From contig MKRJ01000014.1 of the NCBI GenBank assembly GCA_001896885.1, positions 1 to 64,000 on the forward strand: a stretch of 64,000 nt of DNA. Direction: 5' to 3'. Position 1 is the first letter of the stretch. Each line of letters starts with the position of its first letter. A program made the translations under genes and the position numbers. The DNA is from Rhizobiales bacterium 65-79 (lineage in GTDB: Bacteria > Pseudomonadota > Alphaproteobacteria > Rhizobiales > Rhizobiaceae). The notes below the pieces were generated by a model. It was not told where the DNA came from. It saw nothing but the letters and a program-made list of their open reading frames with translations, and searched no databases. Positions 16,103-24,988 of this stretch are shown here, one piece after another.

Positions 16103-16965
16103 GCGACCGCAGGCAGCAGGACGGGCCGCGCCGCTTCACCCTCGGCAAGGCCGTGCAATATCTGGCGATCGCGTTCGGCCTCTTCTGGAGCCTGGCGCCG
16201 GTCTACTGGATGCTGGCGACGTCGTTCAAGACGGAACTGGAGGCGACGCGCATCGATCCGACGCTCGTGCCCCTGGAGCCGACGCTCGCCAACTATATCG
16301 GGCTGGGCGGCCAATCGCTGCCCTTCTTCGCCTTCTTCTTCAACAGCATCCTGAGCTGCCTCGCGACGGCCGCGATCGCCGTCGTCATCGCCACCCCCGC
16401 CGCCTATGCCCTGTCGCGCGCCCGCTTCCGCCTGCGCGGAACGGTCAGCTACGCGATCCTCGTGTTCCGCATGCTGCCGCTCGTCGTCATGCTGGCGCCG
16501 CTCTACCTGCTGCTCCTCAACCTCCATCTGCTCGACAGCATCGGCGGCCTCGTCGTTGGTTTCACGACCTTCGGACTGCCCTTCGCGGTGTGGATGATGA
16601 AGAGCTTCATCGACGCAGTGCCGATCGAGGTCGAGGAAGCGGCGCGGGTCGACGGCTACCCGCGCTGGCAGATCCTGCTGCGCGTCGTCACGCCGCTCAT
16701 CATGCCGGGCATCCTGACCACGGCGACCTTCGTCTTCATGGAAGCCTGGAACAACCTCATCTATCCGCTGACCTTCATGACCACGATGGAGAAGCAGACG
16801 CTTCCGGCCGCCCTGGTGCTCACCTTCACCGGCCAGTTCAAGACCGACTGGGGCGGCATGATGGCGGCCGCGACGGTTACCACCCTGCCCCTGATGATCG
16901 CCTTCTTCGCCGTCCAGCGCTCGATGGTGCGCGGCCTGACTTCGGGAGCGGTCGCCGGTGCCTGA
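16099..16965 (+). CDS. Carbohydrate ABC transporter permease (MalG/UgpE type)
   Basis: The 288-residue protein has six predicted helices and the EAA loop EEAARVDGYPRWQILLRVV. The ATG at 16099 overlaps the upstream stop as ATGA; open codons further upstream lie inside the first permease in another frame and are not used. It completes the permease pair of the importer. Confidence 0.92.
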   Translation: MSDRRQQDGPRRFTLGKAVQYLAIAFGLFWSLAPVYWMLATSFKTELEATRIDPTLVPLEPTLANYIGLGGQSLPFFAFFFNSILSCLATAAIAVVIATPAAYALSRARFRLRGTVSYAILVFRMLPLVVMLAPLYLLLLNLHLLDSIGGLVVGFTTFGLPFAVWMMKSFIDAVPIEVEEAARVDGYPRWQILLRVVTPLIMPGILTTATFVFMEAWNNLIYPLTFMTTMEKQTLPAALVLTFTGQFKTDWGGMMAAATVTTLPLMIAFFAVQRSMVRGLTSGAVAGA

Positions 16966-17797
16966 GACGAGTCGGAACCCGATATCCCGCGGACTTGCGG
17001 GACGTACGGCGCTCGTCACGGGTGCGGCCGGCGGCATCGGCAAGGCCATCGCCCGCCGCCTCGCTTCGGAAGGCGCGCAGGTGCTGATGACCGATATCGA
17101 TGGCGAGCGCCTGGCGCGTTCGGTTGCCGACCTCGTCGGGGATGGACACGACGTGGCGGCCGTCGCCGCCGATCTTGGCGATCCTGCTGCCCGCGACGAT
17201 CTGGTGCCCGAGGTCCTGCGTCGCTGGGGCCGGATCGACATTCTCGTCAACAACGCCGCCGCCAATGGTTCGCGCCGGCCCTTCCTCGACGCGGACCCTG
17301 CGGAATGGGAGAACATCTTCGCAACCAACGTCTTCGCCACCGCTGCGCTTTGCCGGGCCGCCGCCCGCGCCATGGTCGAGGCGGGCTCCGGGGCCATCGT
17401 CAATATCGGCTCCATCCAGGCCGGCATGCCGGTCGCGACATACGCGCCCTACGCCGCCAGCAAGGGCGCCGTGGCCAGCCTGACGCTGGCTCTCGCCGTC
17501 GAATTGTCGGCCAAGGGCGTAAGGGTGAACGCCGTAACGCCCGGCGTCATCGCCACGGAGGCTTTCGAGACTACGCTTGCCAGGAGCGGCGGCGACCGCC
17601 TTCCGGCAAGCGCAGCCCTTGTCGATCGGCGCGGCACGGCGGACGAGGTCGCGGCAGCCGTCGCCTTCCTTGCCTCCGACGAGGCTTCCTTCATAACCGG
17701 CGCGATCCTTCCGGTCGACGGCGGGCGTCATATCAGCCGTCGGCCCGATCCCTTCGAGATCGCTTTCGGCAACGAACAAACGGACGGACGAACCTGA
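16958..17797 (+). CDS. SDR family sugar/alcohol dehydrogenase
   Basis: This 279-residue classical SDR has TGAAGGIG for cofactor binding, NNAA, the catalytic YAASK and a C-terminal GAILPVDGG. It starts at a GTG overlapping the permease gene by 8 bp and ends overlapping the ATPase gene (TGATG). An insertion in the middle of a transport operon implies an enzyme of the same pathway, probably oxidising the imported sugar or alcohol to a lactone or acid before the dehydratase. The exact substrate cannot be read from sequence. Confidence 0.88.
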   Translation: MPETSRNPISRGLAGRTALVTGAAGGIGKAIARRLASEGAQVLMTDIDGERLARSVADLVGDGHDVAAVAADLGDPAARDDLVPEVLRRWGRIDILVNNAAANGSRRPFLDADPAEWENIFATNVFATAALCRAAARAMVEAGSGAIVNIGSIQAGMPVATYAPYAASKGAVASLTLALAVELSAKGVRVNAVTPGVIATEAFETTLARSGGDRLPASAALVDRRGTADEVAAAVAFLASDEASFITGAILPVDGGRHISRRPDPFEIAFGNEQTDGRT

Positions 17798-18888
17798 TGG
17801 CCCGCATCACGCTCAAGGACGTCGCCAAATTTTACGGCGATGCCCAGGTGCTCTTCGACTGCAACCTGGAGATCGCCGACCACGAATTCGTCGTGCTCGT
17901 CGGCCCCTCCGGCTCGGGCAAGACCACGCTTTTGAGGATCATCGCCGGACTGGAGCACATCTCGGCCGGCGACCTCTATTTCGACGACCGCCGAGTAAAC
18001 GATGTCGATGTGGCCGACCGCGACATCGCCATGGTATTCCAGAACTACGGCCTCTACCCGCATATGTCGGTCTATGAGAACATGGCCTTCGGGCTGAGAC
18101 GCCGGAAAATCCCCGCATCCGAGATCGACCGGCGGGTGCGCGGAGCGGCCGAGATGCTGAACATGGCCGCCTACCTGCAGCGCCGGCCGCGCCAGCTTTC
18201 CGGCGGACAGCGCCAGCGCGTGGCGCTCGGCCGTGCCATCGTGCGCGAGCCGGCCGTGTTCCTGCTCGACGAGCCGCTCTCCAATCTCGACGCCCATCTG
18301 CGTGTCCAGATGCGTGCCGAGATCCTGCGCGTCCATCGCGCCGTCACCGCTACCGCCGTCTATGTCACGCACGACCAGATCGAGGCCATGACCATGGGCG
18401 ACCGTATCGTCGTCATGCATGAGGGCCGCATCCAGCAGGTAGGCACGCCCGACGAACTCTATGACGCGCCGGCGAACCGCTTCGTCGCCTCCTTCATCGG
18501 CACCCCCGCGATGGGTTTCATCGAGGCGACGCTGGAGGGAGAAGGCGACCGTGCCGAACTCGTGGTGCCCGGATTGCGTCTCAACCTGGCCGAGCCGCAA
18601 AGGAAGGCCCTGGCGCGGTCGGGCGCCCGCCAGGTGTCGATCGGCATCCGGCCGGAACGGCTGGTCCTCGGCGATGACCCGAGCGCCGACTGGCGCGTCG
18701 CCGGCACGGTCGATGTCGTCGAGATGCTGGGCTCGGAACAATACGTTCACTTCAGCACCGAGGCCGGATCGCTGACGGCCCGCGTCTCACGCGACCATCC
18801 GCTGAAGGTCCAGGAGAGCGTGACCTTCTCGGGCGCCGCGCAGCACCTTCACCTCTTCGATCGCGAGACAGGCAAGACCCTCGCCTGA
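17797..18888 (+). CDS. ABC transporter ATP-binding protein (UgpC/MsmK/MalK type)
   Basis: The 363-residue ATPase has Walker [10 protein letters not shown], the Q-loop [11 protein letters not shown], signature LSGGQRQR, Walker [13 protein letters not shown] and the H-loop His in [11 protein letters not shown]-terminal TOBE-type regulatory domain follows (about 240-363) with GIRPERL. It energises the sugar importer encoded upstream. The start forms a TGATG overlap with the SDR gene. Confidence 0.93.
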   Translation: MARITLKDVAKFYGDAQVLFDCNLEIADHEFVVLVGPSGSGKTTLLRIIAGLEHISAGDLYFDDRRVNDVDVADRDIAMVFQNYGLYPHMSVYENMAFGLRRRKIPASEIDRRVRGAAEMLNMAAYLQRRPRQLSGGQRQRVALGRAIVREPAVFLLDEPLSNLDAHLRVQMRAEILRVHRAVTATAVYVTHDQIEAMTMGDRIVVMHEGRIQQVGTPDELYDAPANRFVASFIGTPAMGFIEATLEGEGDRAELVVPGLRLNLAEPQRKALARSGARQVSIGIRPERLVLGDDPSADWRVAGTVDVVEMLGSEQYVHFSTEAGSLTARVSRDHPLKVQESVTFSGAAQHLHLFDRETGKTLA

Positions 18889-18910
18889 TTCCTCCGCCGG
18901 ACATCCAGAC

Positions 18911-20077
18911 ATGAGTTCGATCGCCGACATCACAACCTTCCGCGTGCCCCCGCGCTGGATATTCGTGCGGGTGACGACCGATGACGGCCTCGCCGGATGG
19001 GGCGAGGCGATCATCCCGAAGCGCGCCAAGGCCGTCGTCGGCGCCATAGAGGACATGGCCGCCAATCTGCTCGGGGTCGATCCGAGCCGTATCGAGGATA
19101 TTGCGCAGCGGCTGCGCCGCGGCGCGTTCTTCCGCGGCGGACCGGTATTGGGGACGGCCGCCTCGGCCATCGAGCAGGCGTTGTGGGACATCAAGGGCCG
19201 GCGTCACGGCCTGCCCATATATGAATTCCTCGGCGGCTGCGTCCGCGACCATATCCGCGCCTATGCCTGGATCGGCGGCGACAATCCCGCCGACGTGGTC
19301 GAACATGCCCGTCAGCGCATCGCGCAGGGCTTTTCCGCCGTGAAGATGAACGCCACGCCGGCCCTGCCCCCGCTCGGCGGCCGCGCCATCATCGACGCCG
19401 CCGCCGAGAGGATCGGCGCGCTACGCGATGCTTTCGGCGGCACGCTCGACATCGCGCTCGATCTGCACGGCCGCGTCCCGCGCGCGGCGCTGAAGCCTCT
19501 GCTTGCCGAATTGCAGCAATTCCACCCGATGTGGGTGGAAGAGGCGACCTTGCCGGAAAACGAGGAGAGCCTGAAGGTGCTCGGCCGCGCCGCCGGCTCC
19601 ATTCCCGTAGCAACCGGCGAACGGCTCGCCTCGCGCTGGGACTTCAAGCGGCTGCTCGACACCGGCGCGGTCGATATCGTCCAGCCGGATGTCTCCATCA
19701 CCGGGCTCTTCGAACTGGAGAAGATCGCCCGCCTGGCGGAAATCTACGATGTCTCGGTCGCGCCGCATTGCCCGAACGGGCCGGTCTCACTCGCTGCCTC
19801 GCTGCAGGTCGGGTTCTGCGCGCCGAACGTCGTCATCCAGGAGCAGAGCCTCGGCCTCCACTATCACCAGGGTTATTCCGGTTTGCCGAAGGGCGAGATG
19901 CACGATTATCTAGTGGACGCGAAGCCGCTGACCACGATGGACGGCGCCTTCCGGCCACTCGACGGACCCGGCCTCGGCATCGCCATCAACGCAGAGCGGG
20001 TGGCGGAGAGTGCCTGCGACTGGCATCTGCCGGATGCGGACTGGACCTATCCGGACGGCACCTACGCCGAGTGGTGA
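18911..20077 (+). CDS. Enolase-superfamily sugar acid dehydratase, D-galactonate dehydratase-like
   Basis: The 388-residue protein has the mandelate racemase/enolase fold with the DgoD active-site pattern: Asp and His in IALDLHGRV, Glu in WVEEATLPEN, Glu in ATGERLASRWDF, Asp in VQPDVS, His in APHCPNGP and Glu in VIQEQSLG. DgoD-type enzymes abstract the C2 proton of an aldonate and give a 2-keto-3-deoxy acid, which the aldolase encoded across the divergent promoter could cleave. It is the last gene of the operon, 22 bp after the ATPase. The substrate could be galactonate or another aldonate. Confidence 0.88.
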   Translation: MSSIADITTFRVPPRWIFVRVTTDDGLAGWGEAIIPKRAKAVVGAIEDMAANLLGVDPSRIEDIAQRLRRGAFFRGGPVLGTAASAIEQALWDIKGRRHGLPIYEFLGGCVRDHIRAYAWIGGDNPADVVEHARQRIAQGFSAVKMNATPALPPLGGRAIIDAAAERIGALRDAFGGTLDIALDLHGRVPRAALKPLLAELQQFHPMWVEEATLPENEESLKVLGRAAGSIPVATGERLASRWDFKRLLDTGAVDIVQPDVSITGLFELEKIARLAEIYDVSVAPHCPNGPVSLAASLQVGFCAPNVVIQEQSLGLHYHQGYSGLPKGEMHDYLVDAKPLTTMDGAFRPLDGPGLGIAINAERVAESACDWHLPDADWTYPDGTYAEW

Positions 20078-20117
20078 GGATCGGTTGACCTGGGAGCGAG
20101 GGCTGCGGCGGAACCGC

Positions 20118-20918
20118 TCATTCCGGTTCGTCGCACACCTTTGGTGAAGGGTCCTTGCCACCTTGCGTGGCCGGCGGGGCGGAGAGCGCCTCCAGCCAGA
20201 GCGCGTCTATGGACGCCAGCGCCTCCGCGTCGAGCTTTCCCGGCGCATTCCAGTAGTCGCCGCCGGGCACGACGATGTTTTTCTCCCTTTCGAGCGCAGA
20301 AGCTTTTTCCCGCGCCGACGGCACGACCCGGTCACGCAAATCGGTAAGGCCCGAACGATGAAATTCCGCGAGGTCGCCGGCAAGCATCGCCGGCATCATT
20401 TTCGGGAAAGTCAGCCGGCTTCGCGGCAGCCCGGAAAGATTGACGCAGAGACAGCCCTCCTCCGCAGCCAGGACGGCCAGCCGGTTCGCCTTGGCTTCCA
20501 GGCTCTGCAGCGTGGGATCGCGCCGAAGCGGGTCCGCCTCTCCGTTGCCGTAGAAATGCGATTGCCCGCCGTCGCGGTCATAGACCATGTCACAGCCGCA
20601 AAAACCCATGATGTCCGGCGCGAGCGCGTCGAGCACCCAGTAGGCGGTGGAGAAGGCCATGGTGCCACCGGCATAGATCACTCCGCCGAACCGGTTGTTC
20701 GAGGGGACGTAGTCCCGATAGGTCACGATGTTCTGCCCGGCGGCGGGGGCCGGCCGCCTTTCCGGCGGGAAATCCTCCGGATGGACCAGATGCGTCCAGT
20801 CGGGCCGGACCTGCCATGCATTGTTGATCGCGACGATGTGATCGATGCCGCGCGCATCATAGTTCCGCGCTTCAACGGCTTCCGGCGCGCTGCCGATAAC
20901 AAGGACGGTTTTCGGCAC
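20118..20918 (-). CDS. Conserved hypothetical protein, Rossmann-like (possible DUF115/MptE-like)
   Basis: The 266-residue soluble protein is not firmly recognised. Its N-terminus VLVIGSAPEAVEA followed by IDHIVAINNAW resembles the nucleotide-binding start of DUF115/MptE-like or nucleoside-sugar-binding proteins. It also has GGVIYAGGTMAFSTAYW, FCGCDMVYD and an SHFYGNG segment. It begins with GTG. It is convergent with the sugar-acid operon, which ends 40 bp away, and does not belong to it. Confidence 0.6.
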   Translation of the reverse strand: MPKTVLVIGSAPEAVEARNYDARGIDHIVAINNAWQVRPDWTHLVHPEDFPPERRPAPAAGQNIVTYRDYVPSNNRFGGVIYAGGTMAFSTAYWVLDALAPDIMGFCGCDMVYDRDGGQSHFYGNGEADPLRRDPTLQSLEAKANRLAVLAAEEGCLCVNLSGLPRSRLTFPKMMPAMLAGDLAEFHRSGLTDLRDRVVPSAREKASALEREKNIVVPGGDYWNAPGKLDAEALASIDALWLEALSAPPATQGGKDPSPKVCDEPE

Positions 20919-21054
20919 GGACTGGCTCTATCCTGGCTGCTACCTGACGGGACTCGCGGTCCGCGCACGCCAAAGATACCGCACGATCCGGCTGACAGAT
21001 CAATCCATCAGCAGCGAAAGGTGGTCGAATGGTTTTGGAAGCCGGCGACCGCGG

Positions 21055-21366
21055 TCAGCGCCTCATGAGCAGCGCCACCAGAAGCCCGATCACGCCTGCG
21101 GTCACCACCGCCGTTGCCATGGGGTTCTCGCGGGCCGTGTCACGCGCCCGCCGCGCGCCACGGCGTAAATCCGGCATCGCGTCATGGACGCGGTCCCAAA
21201 GGTCTTCGTAAAGGTCGCCCGCGGCGTCGCGAGCGCCGTCATAGGCATCTCCTCCGCGCTTCGAGATCGTCTTCTTCAAGGACGAAACCTCCCGGCTCAA
21301 CCGGGCGATCTGGTCCTCCATGTCGTCCTGGAAGTCGTTGCGTAAACGCGTCATCGCCGATGCCAT
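21055..21366 (-). CDS. DUF883 (ElaB/YqjD-like) membrane-anchored stress protein
   Basis: The 103-residue protein has a coiled-coil N-terminal half (IARLSREVSSLKKTI), a charged middle and one C-terminal transmembrane helix (about 83-100, MATAVVTAGVIGLLVALL) preceded by the ARENP motif of this family. E. coli ElaB and YqjD tether ribosomes to the inner membrane in stationary phase. A perfect EcfG promoter lies 36 bases upstream, so it is probably induced by general stress. Confidence 0.85.
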   Translation of the reverse strand: MASAMTRLRNDFQDDMEDQIARLSREVSSLKKTISKRGGDAYDGARDAAGDLYEDLWDRVHDAMPDLRRGARRARDTARENPMATAVVTAGVIGLLVALLMRR

Positions 21367-21401
21367 GGCAAAATCCCTCGCTTCTGGTGGGGTCGGCTAT
21401 C

Positions 21402-21426
21402 AACGGAAGCGGTCGGTTTTCGTTCC
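21402..21426 (-). promoter_or_regulatory. EcfG-type promoter for the DUF883 gene (GGAAC-N16-CGTT, perfect)
   Basis: On the minus strand GGAAC (21426-21422) and CGTT (21405-21402) are separated by 16 bases, an exact match to the general stress consensus. The start codon lies about 36 bases downstream. Confidence 0.8.
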
Positions 21427-21495
21427 GCCGCCGCGGCATTTCCGAGCCAGTTCTTCGCCTGCGCCAGATATCGGGGACGATGCCGGCGGCGCTGC

Positions 21496-21969
21496 TCAGC
21501 CCATCTCAGGTGAAATGCCGACCGCGGTGCGATCGATCACCTCGCGCAGAGCGAAGGACGAATTGATCTTGGTGACGTGCGGCATGGCCGAGAGCCATTG
21601 CTTGTGGATGCGCTCGTAATCCTCGAGATCGCGGGCGGCGATCCTCAGGATATAGTCGTACTCGCCCGACATAAGATGGCAGGAAAGCACATTCGGGCAG
21701 CGCTTCACGGCTGCTTCGAAATCGGCCAGCGACTTTTCGAACTGGCCGGAAAGCGAGATATGCACGATCGCGGTCATACGGTGGGAGAGCGCGGCGTTGG
21801 AAAGCTGGGCATGGTAGCCGAGAACGACGCCGGTGCTTTCCAGGATGTCGAGCCGGCGCGAGCAGGCCGATTGCGACAGGCCCACCTTTTCGGCAAGCGC
21901 CGCGTTCGAGATGCGACCGTCCTTCTGCAGCGCATCGAGGATGGCGATATCGATCCTGTCCAGGGCCAT
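21496..21969 (-). CDS. aldR: Lrp/AsnC family regulator of alanine dehydrogenase
   Basis: The 157-residue protein has an N-terminal helix-turn-helix ([19 protein letters not shown]) and a C-terminal RAM ligand domain containing [12 protein letters not shown]. It is divergent from the alanine dehydrogenase gene across 149 bp, the AldR arrangement known in Rhizobium leguminosarum, where the regulator activates aldA in response to alanine. The intergenic DNA is A/T-rich near 21990-22040, a plausible Lrp binding region, but no single clean palindrome stands out. Confidence 0.87.
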   Translation of the reverse strand: MALDRIDIAILDALQKDGRISNAALAEKVGLSQSACSRRLDILESTGVVLGYHAQLSNAALSHRMTAIVHISLSGQFEKSLADFEAAVKRCPNVLSCHLMSGEYDYILRIAARDLEDYERIHKQWLSAMPHVTKINSSFALREVIDRTAVGISPEMG

Positions 21970-22118
21970 TGTTCGCGATTTCTTTCAAAATAAAGCTCGA
22001 GATCGCAATCTTTATCGAAATGCCAATTGTCCCACAATCGATTTCGCAAGCACGTTCGACGGGTCTTGTGCTCTACTGCCGGCACAATCCCAGCAATGCC
22101 GCCTGACAGGAGGAGACC

Positions 22119-23234
22119 ATGCGCGTCGGCTGCCCGAAGGAAATCAAGAACCACGAATATCGCGTCGGCCTGACCCCCGGCGCGGTTCGCGAATACGCCG
22201 CCCATGGCCACGAGGTGCTGGTGGAGACGGGCGCCGGCGCCGGCATCGGGGCCGACGACAATGCCTATCGCGCGGCCGGCGCCCGCATCGCCGACAACGC
22301 CTCCGAGATCTTCACCAAGTCCGACATGATCGTGAAGGTGAAGGAGCCGCAACCCCGCGAATGGGCGCAGCTCCGCGAAGGCCAGATCCTCTACACCTAT
22401 CTCCACCTTGCACCCGACCCGGAGCAGACGAAGGGGCTCCTCGGCTCGGGCGTCACGGCGGTCGCCTACGAGACGGTGACCGACGATCGCGGCGGACTGC
22501 CGCTGCTGGCACCGATGTCGGAGGTGGCAGGCCGGCTTTCGATCCAGGCCGGCGCAACGGCGCTGCAGAAGGCGAATGGCGGCCGCGGCGTGCTGCTGGG
22601 CGGGGTGCCGGGCGTGCTGCCGGGCAAGGTCACGGTGATCGGCGGCGGCGTGGTCGGCCTCCATGCCGCGCGGATGGCGGTGGGCCTCGGCGCGGACGTT
22701 ACCATCATCGACCGCTCGATCCCGCGCCTGCGCCAGCTCGACGACATCTTCGGCGGCCGTGTCCATACGCGCTATTCCACCGTCGAAGCGCTGGAGGAAG
22801 AATGCTTCTCGGCGGATGTCGTGGTCGGCGCCGTCCTCATCCCTGGCGCGGCGGCGCCGAAGCTCGTCACCCGCGAGATGCTCTCGGGCATGAAGAAGGG
22901 CGCGGTCCTGGTCGACGTCGCCATCGACCAGGGCGGCTGCTTCGAGACCTCGCACGCGACCACCCATTCCGATCCGACCTACGAGGTCGACGGCGTGATC
23001 CACTATTGCGTCGCCAACATGCCGGGCGCCGTGCCCGTGACTTCGGCGCATGCGCTCAACAACGCCACGCTGCATTACGGGCTGCAGCTTGCCGACAAGG
23101 GGCTGAAGGCGCTGGTCGACGAACCGCACCTGCGGAACGGCCTCAATGTCCACAAGGGCAGGATCACCAATGCCGCCGTGGCGGAGGCGCTCGGCTACGA
23201 ACTTGCCGAGCCGAAGAAGGCGCTCGCCGCCTGA
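22119..23234 (+). CDS. ald: Alanine dehydrogenase
   Basis: The 371-residue enzyme interconverts L-alanine and pyruvate plus ammonia with NAD. It has the pyruvate-site Lys in [10 protein letters not shown], the catalytic His in YTYLHLAPD, the NAD-binding [10 protein letters not shown] and the conserved C-terminal [19 protein letters not shown]. Length matches the family. AGGAGG precedes the ATG. In rhizobia the enzyme serves alanine catabolism and redox balance. Confidence 0.95.
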   Translation: MRVGCPKEIKNHEYRVGLTPGAVREYAAHGHEVLVETGAGAGIGADDNAYRAAGARIADNASEIFTKSDMIVKVKEPQPREWAQLREGQILYTYLHLAPDPEQTKGLLGSGVTAVAYETVTDDRGGLPLLAPMSEVAGRLSIQAGATALQKANGGRGVLLGGVPGVLPGKVTVIGGGVVGLHAARMAVGLGADVTIIDRSIPRLRQLDDIFGGRVHTRYSTVEALEEECFSADVVVGAVLIPGAAAPKLVTREMLSGMKKGAVLVDVAIDQGGCFETSHATTHSDPTYEVDGVIHYCVANMPGAVPVTSAHALNNATLHYGLQLADKGLKALVDEPHLRNGLNVHKGRITNAAVAEALGYELAEPKKALAA

Positions 23235-23282
23235 GCAATTATTCGCGCGCGGGTACTCCCGCCGCGATTGGAAGTTTACGCG

Positions 23283-23320
23283 AAACGGCCTTCGTGGGTG
23301 TCCACGAAGGCCGTTTTGTT
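23283..23320 (+). terminator. Strong rho-independent terminator after ald
   Basis: A perfect 15-bp stem (AAACGGCCTTCGTGG at 23283-23297 with its complement at 23302-23316) closes a GTGT tetraloop and runs into TTTTGTT. It ends the alanine dehydrogenase transcript and insulates the porin gene. Confidence 0.92.
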
Positions 23321-23421
23321 ATGCAAATCAAATAAAGGGAGGTGTTGCATCCGCGCTACAACCATTGGGCGATCGGCGGTGTTATAGGGCATGCCATCAA
23401 GGGTTGGGTAAGGGTTGGGCA

Positions 23422-24732
23422 ATGCATAAACTCCGGACAATTCTGCTTGGCGCGGCAAGCGTCGTTATCGTGGCGTCGGCCGCCAGCGCGGCGGACATGG
23501 TCGCTCCAGCGCCGGCTCCCGCTCCGGCGGCAGGCTTCAACTGGTCCGGCTTCTATGTCGGTCTTGGCGGCGGATTGGGTGCGGTCAACCACAGGATCAG
23601 CACGAACGCTTTAGGGCCGGGGATCAGCTTCAACGGCATCGGCGGCGAAGGCGCCTTCGGCGAACTGACCGTCGGCTATGATCACATGTTGACGGACCGG
23701 TTTCTGCTCGGCGGCTTCATCGACACGAATCTCGGCAATATCGGCCCGAGCGTGGACATCACCGGCGGACCGGGTATCGACCTGACCAACAGCTACGGCT
23801 TCGACGCGGTGGCCCGGCTTGGCTATATGCTGAACGGCAGCACGCTCGGTTACGTACTCGGCGGCTATACCTGGGAGCACTTCAAGCTCGACAGCGGGCC
23901 CATCGGCATCCACTACTCCGACAGCCGCGGCGGATACGTCCTCGGCGCCGGCATGGAAACGGCGATCAGCCATAACTGGACGATCAAGGCGGAATACCGC
24001 TACTCCAATTACGGCAACGACAGCGTTCTCGACCTTGGTCCCGGCGCTTCGCTCAACGTCGAGCCTTCCACCCACACCTTCCACATCGCGGCGAACTATC
24101 ATTTCGGCGCGGAGGGCGCGGGCCCGGCAATCGCCTCGCCGGTTTATGACTGGTCAGGCCTGTACGTAGGCGCCGCCGTGGGCGCGGGCGAAGTCGTCCA
24201 CGACCTTTCCATCCTGGGCGGCGGCATCGACATCAACGGCATCGGCGGCGAAGGCGTCTTCGGCGAACTCAATGCCGGCTATGATCATGATTTCGGCGGT
24301 TTCGTCGCAGGCCTCATGGTCGACGGCAATGTTTCCGGCATCAGCACCGATCTCAATCTCGGTGGCGGCGGCGGATCCGGCAGCCTTGACGCTGATTACG
24401 GTTTCGACATCCTCGGCCGGGTCGGCATGAAGGTTAACCCGTCCACGCTCGCCTATGTGCTCGGCGGCTATAGCTGGGGCCATTTCAAGCTCGGCGGGTC
24501 CGGCCCCGTTTTTGGCGGCGCCGGCAGCTATGACTGGAGCAGCAGCGGCTTTTCCGTCGGCGGCGGCCTCGAAACGGCTGTTTCGACCCACATGACACTC
24601 GGCATCGAATACCGCTACGCCCAGTTCGCGGACAAGGACTTCTCTTCCATGCTGGGTGCGCCTCCCGGCTCGCTCAAGGTCGAGCCGTCCTCCCACACCG
24701 TTCGCGTCGGCCTGAAGTACAAGTTCAACTGA
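23422..24732 (+). CDS. Outer membrane protein with two tandem beta-barrel domains
   Basis: The 436-residue protein has a Sec signal (LLGAASVVIVASAASA) and a Pro/Ala linker, then two homologous halves (about 38-235 and 240-436). Each begins with W-S-G-x-Y-V-G (NWSGFYVG, DWSGLYVG), contains NGIGGEG, YVLGGY and a final VEPS-(S/T)-H-T strand, and resembles the Omp25/Omp31-like 8-strand barrel family common in Rhizobiales. Ordinary members have one barrel of about 200-280 residues, so this is an internal duplication. The ATG at 23422 is chosen because the signal peptide begins there. A GGGTTGGG repeat (twice) lies just upstream. Confidence 0.88.
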   Translation: MHKLRTILLGAASVVIVASAASAADMVAPAPAPAPAAGFNWSGFYVGLGGGLGAVNHRISTNALGPGISFNGIGGEGAFGELTVGYDHMLTDRFLLGGFIDTNLGNIGPSVDITGGPGIDLTNSYGFDAVARLGYMLNGSTLGYVLGGYTWEHFKLDSGPIGIHYSDSRGGYVLGAGMETAISHNWTIKAEYRYSNYGNDSVLDLGPGASLNVEPSTHTFHIAANYHFGAEGAGPAIASPVYDWSGLYVGAAVGAGEVVHDLSILGGGIDINGIGGEGVFGELNAGYDHDFGGFVAGLMVDGNVSGISTDLNLGGGGGSGSLDADYGFDILGRVGMKVNPSTLAYVLGGYSWGHFKLGGSGPVFGGAGSYDWSSSGFSVGGGLETAVSTHMTLGIEYRYAQFADKDFSSMLGAPPGSLKVEPSSHTVRVGLKYKFN

Positions 24733-24765
24733 CAGCCGCAACCTTTGCGGACTCCAGAAAGATCA

Positions 24766-24799
24766 GCCCGCCGTGTCCCTGCCGGTGGGCTTTTCTTTT
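24766..24799 (+). terminator. Rho-independent terminator after the porin gene
   Basis: GCCCGCCG at 24766-24773 pairs with CGGTGGGC at 24783-24790 (one G-U), followed by TTTTCTTTT. It ends the porin transcript. Confidence 0.85.
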
Positions 24800-24816
24800 A
24801 CACGCTGGAAGCGGCA

Positions 24817-24843
24817 ACAAAAAAGCGGGGCAGTGCCCCGCTT
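24817..24843 (-). terminator. Minus-strand terminator for the DUF1203 gene
   Basis: AAGCGGGG and CCCCGCTT form an 8-bp stem around CAGTG. On the minus strand the stem is followed by a run of six or more T. With the preceding hairpin it forms a convergent terminator pair. Confidence 0.75.
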
Positions 24844-24963
24844 CCTCGTTTGCCCAAAGGATGCCGCCGGTCCATCCGCGGTCGGCCTCTCCTCAGGCAC
24901 TTTTTCCTACTCCCGCATTGCTACAGCGACGCGACAGTTGAGAATGAGAGTGCCGCAGCTTGG

Positions 24964-24979
24964 TTAACGACCGGTTAAC
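24964..24979. promoter_or_regulatory. Consensus CtrA box (TTAA-N7-TTAAC)
   Basis: TTAA at 24964-24967 and TTAAC at 24975-24979 are separated by 7 bases, an exact match to the full CtrA site of alphaproteobacteria. It lies just beyond the 3' end of the DUF1203 gene, with no gene start nearby on either strand, so it is functional only if an unseen transcript starts here. Confidence 0.4.
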
Positions 24980-24988
24980 ATCGAAAGA

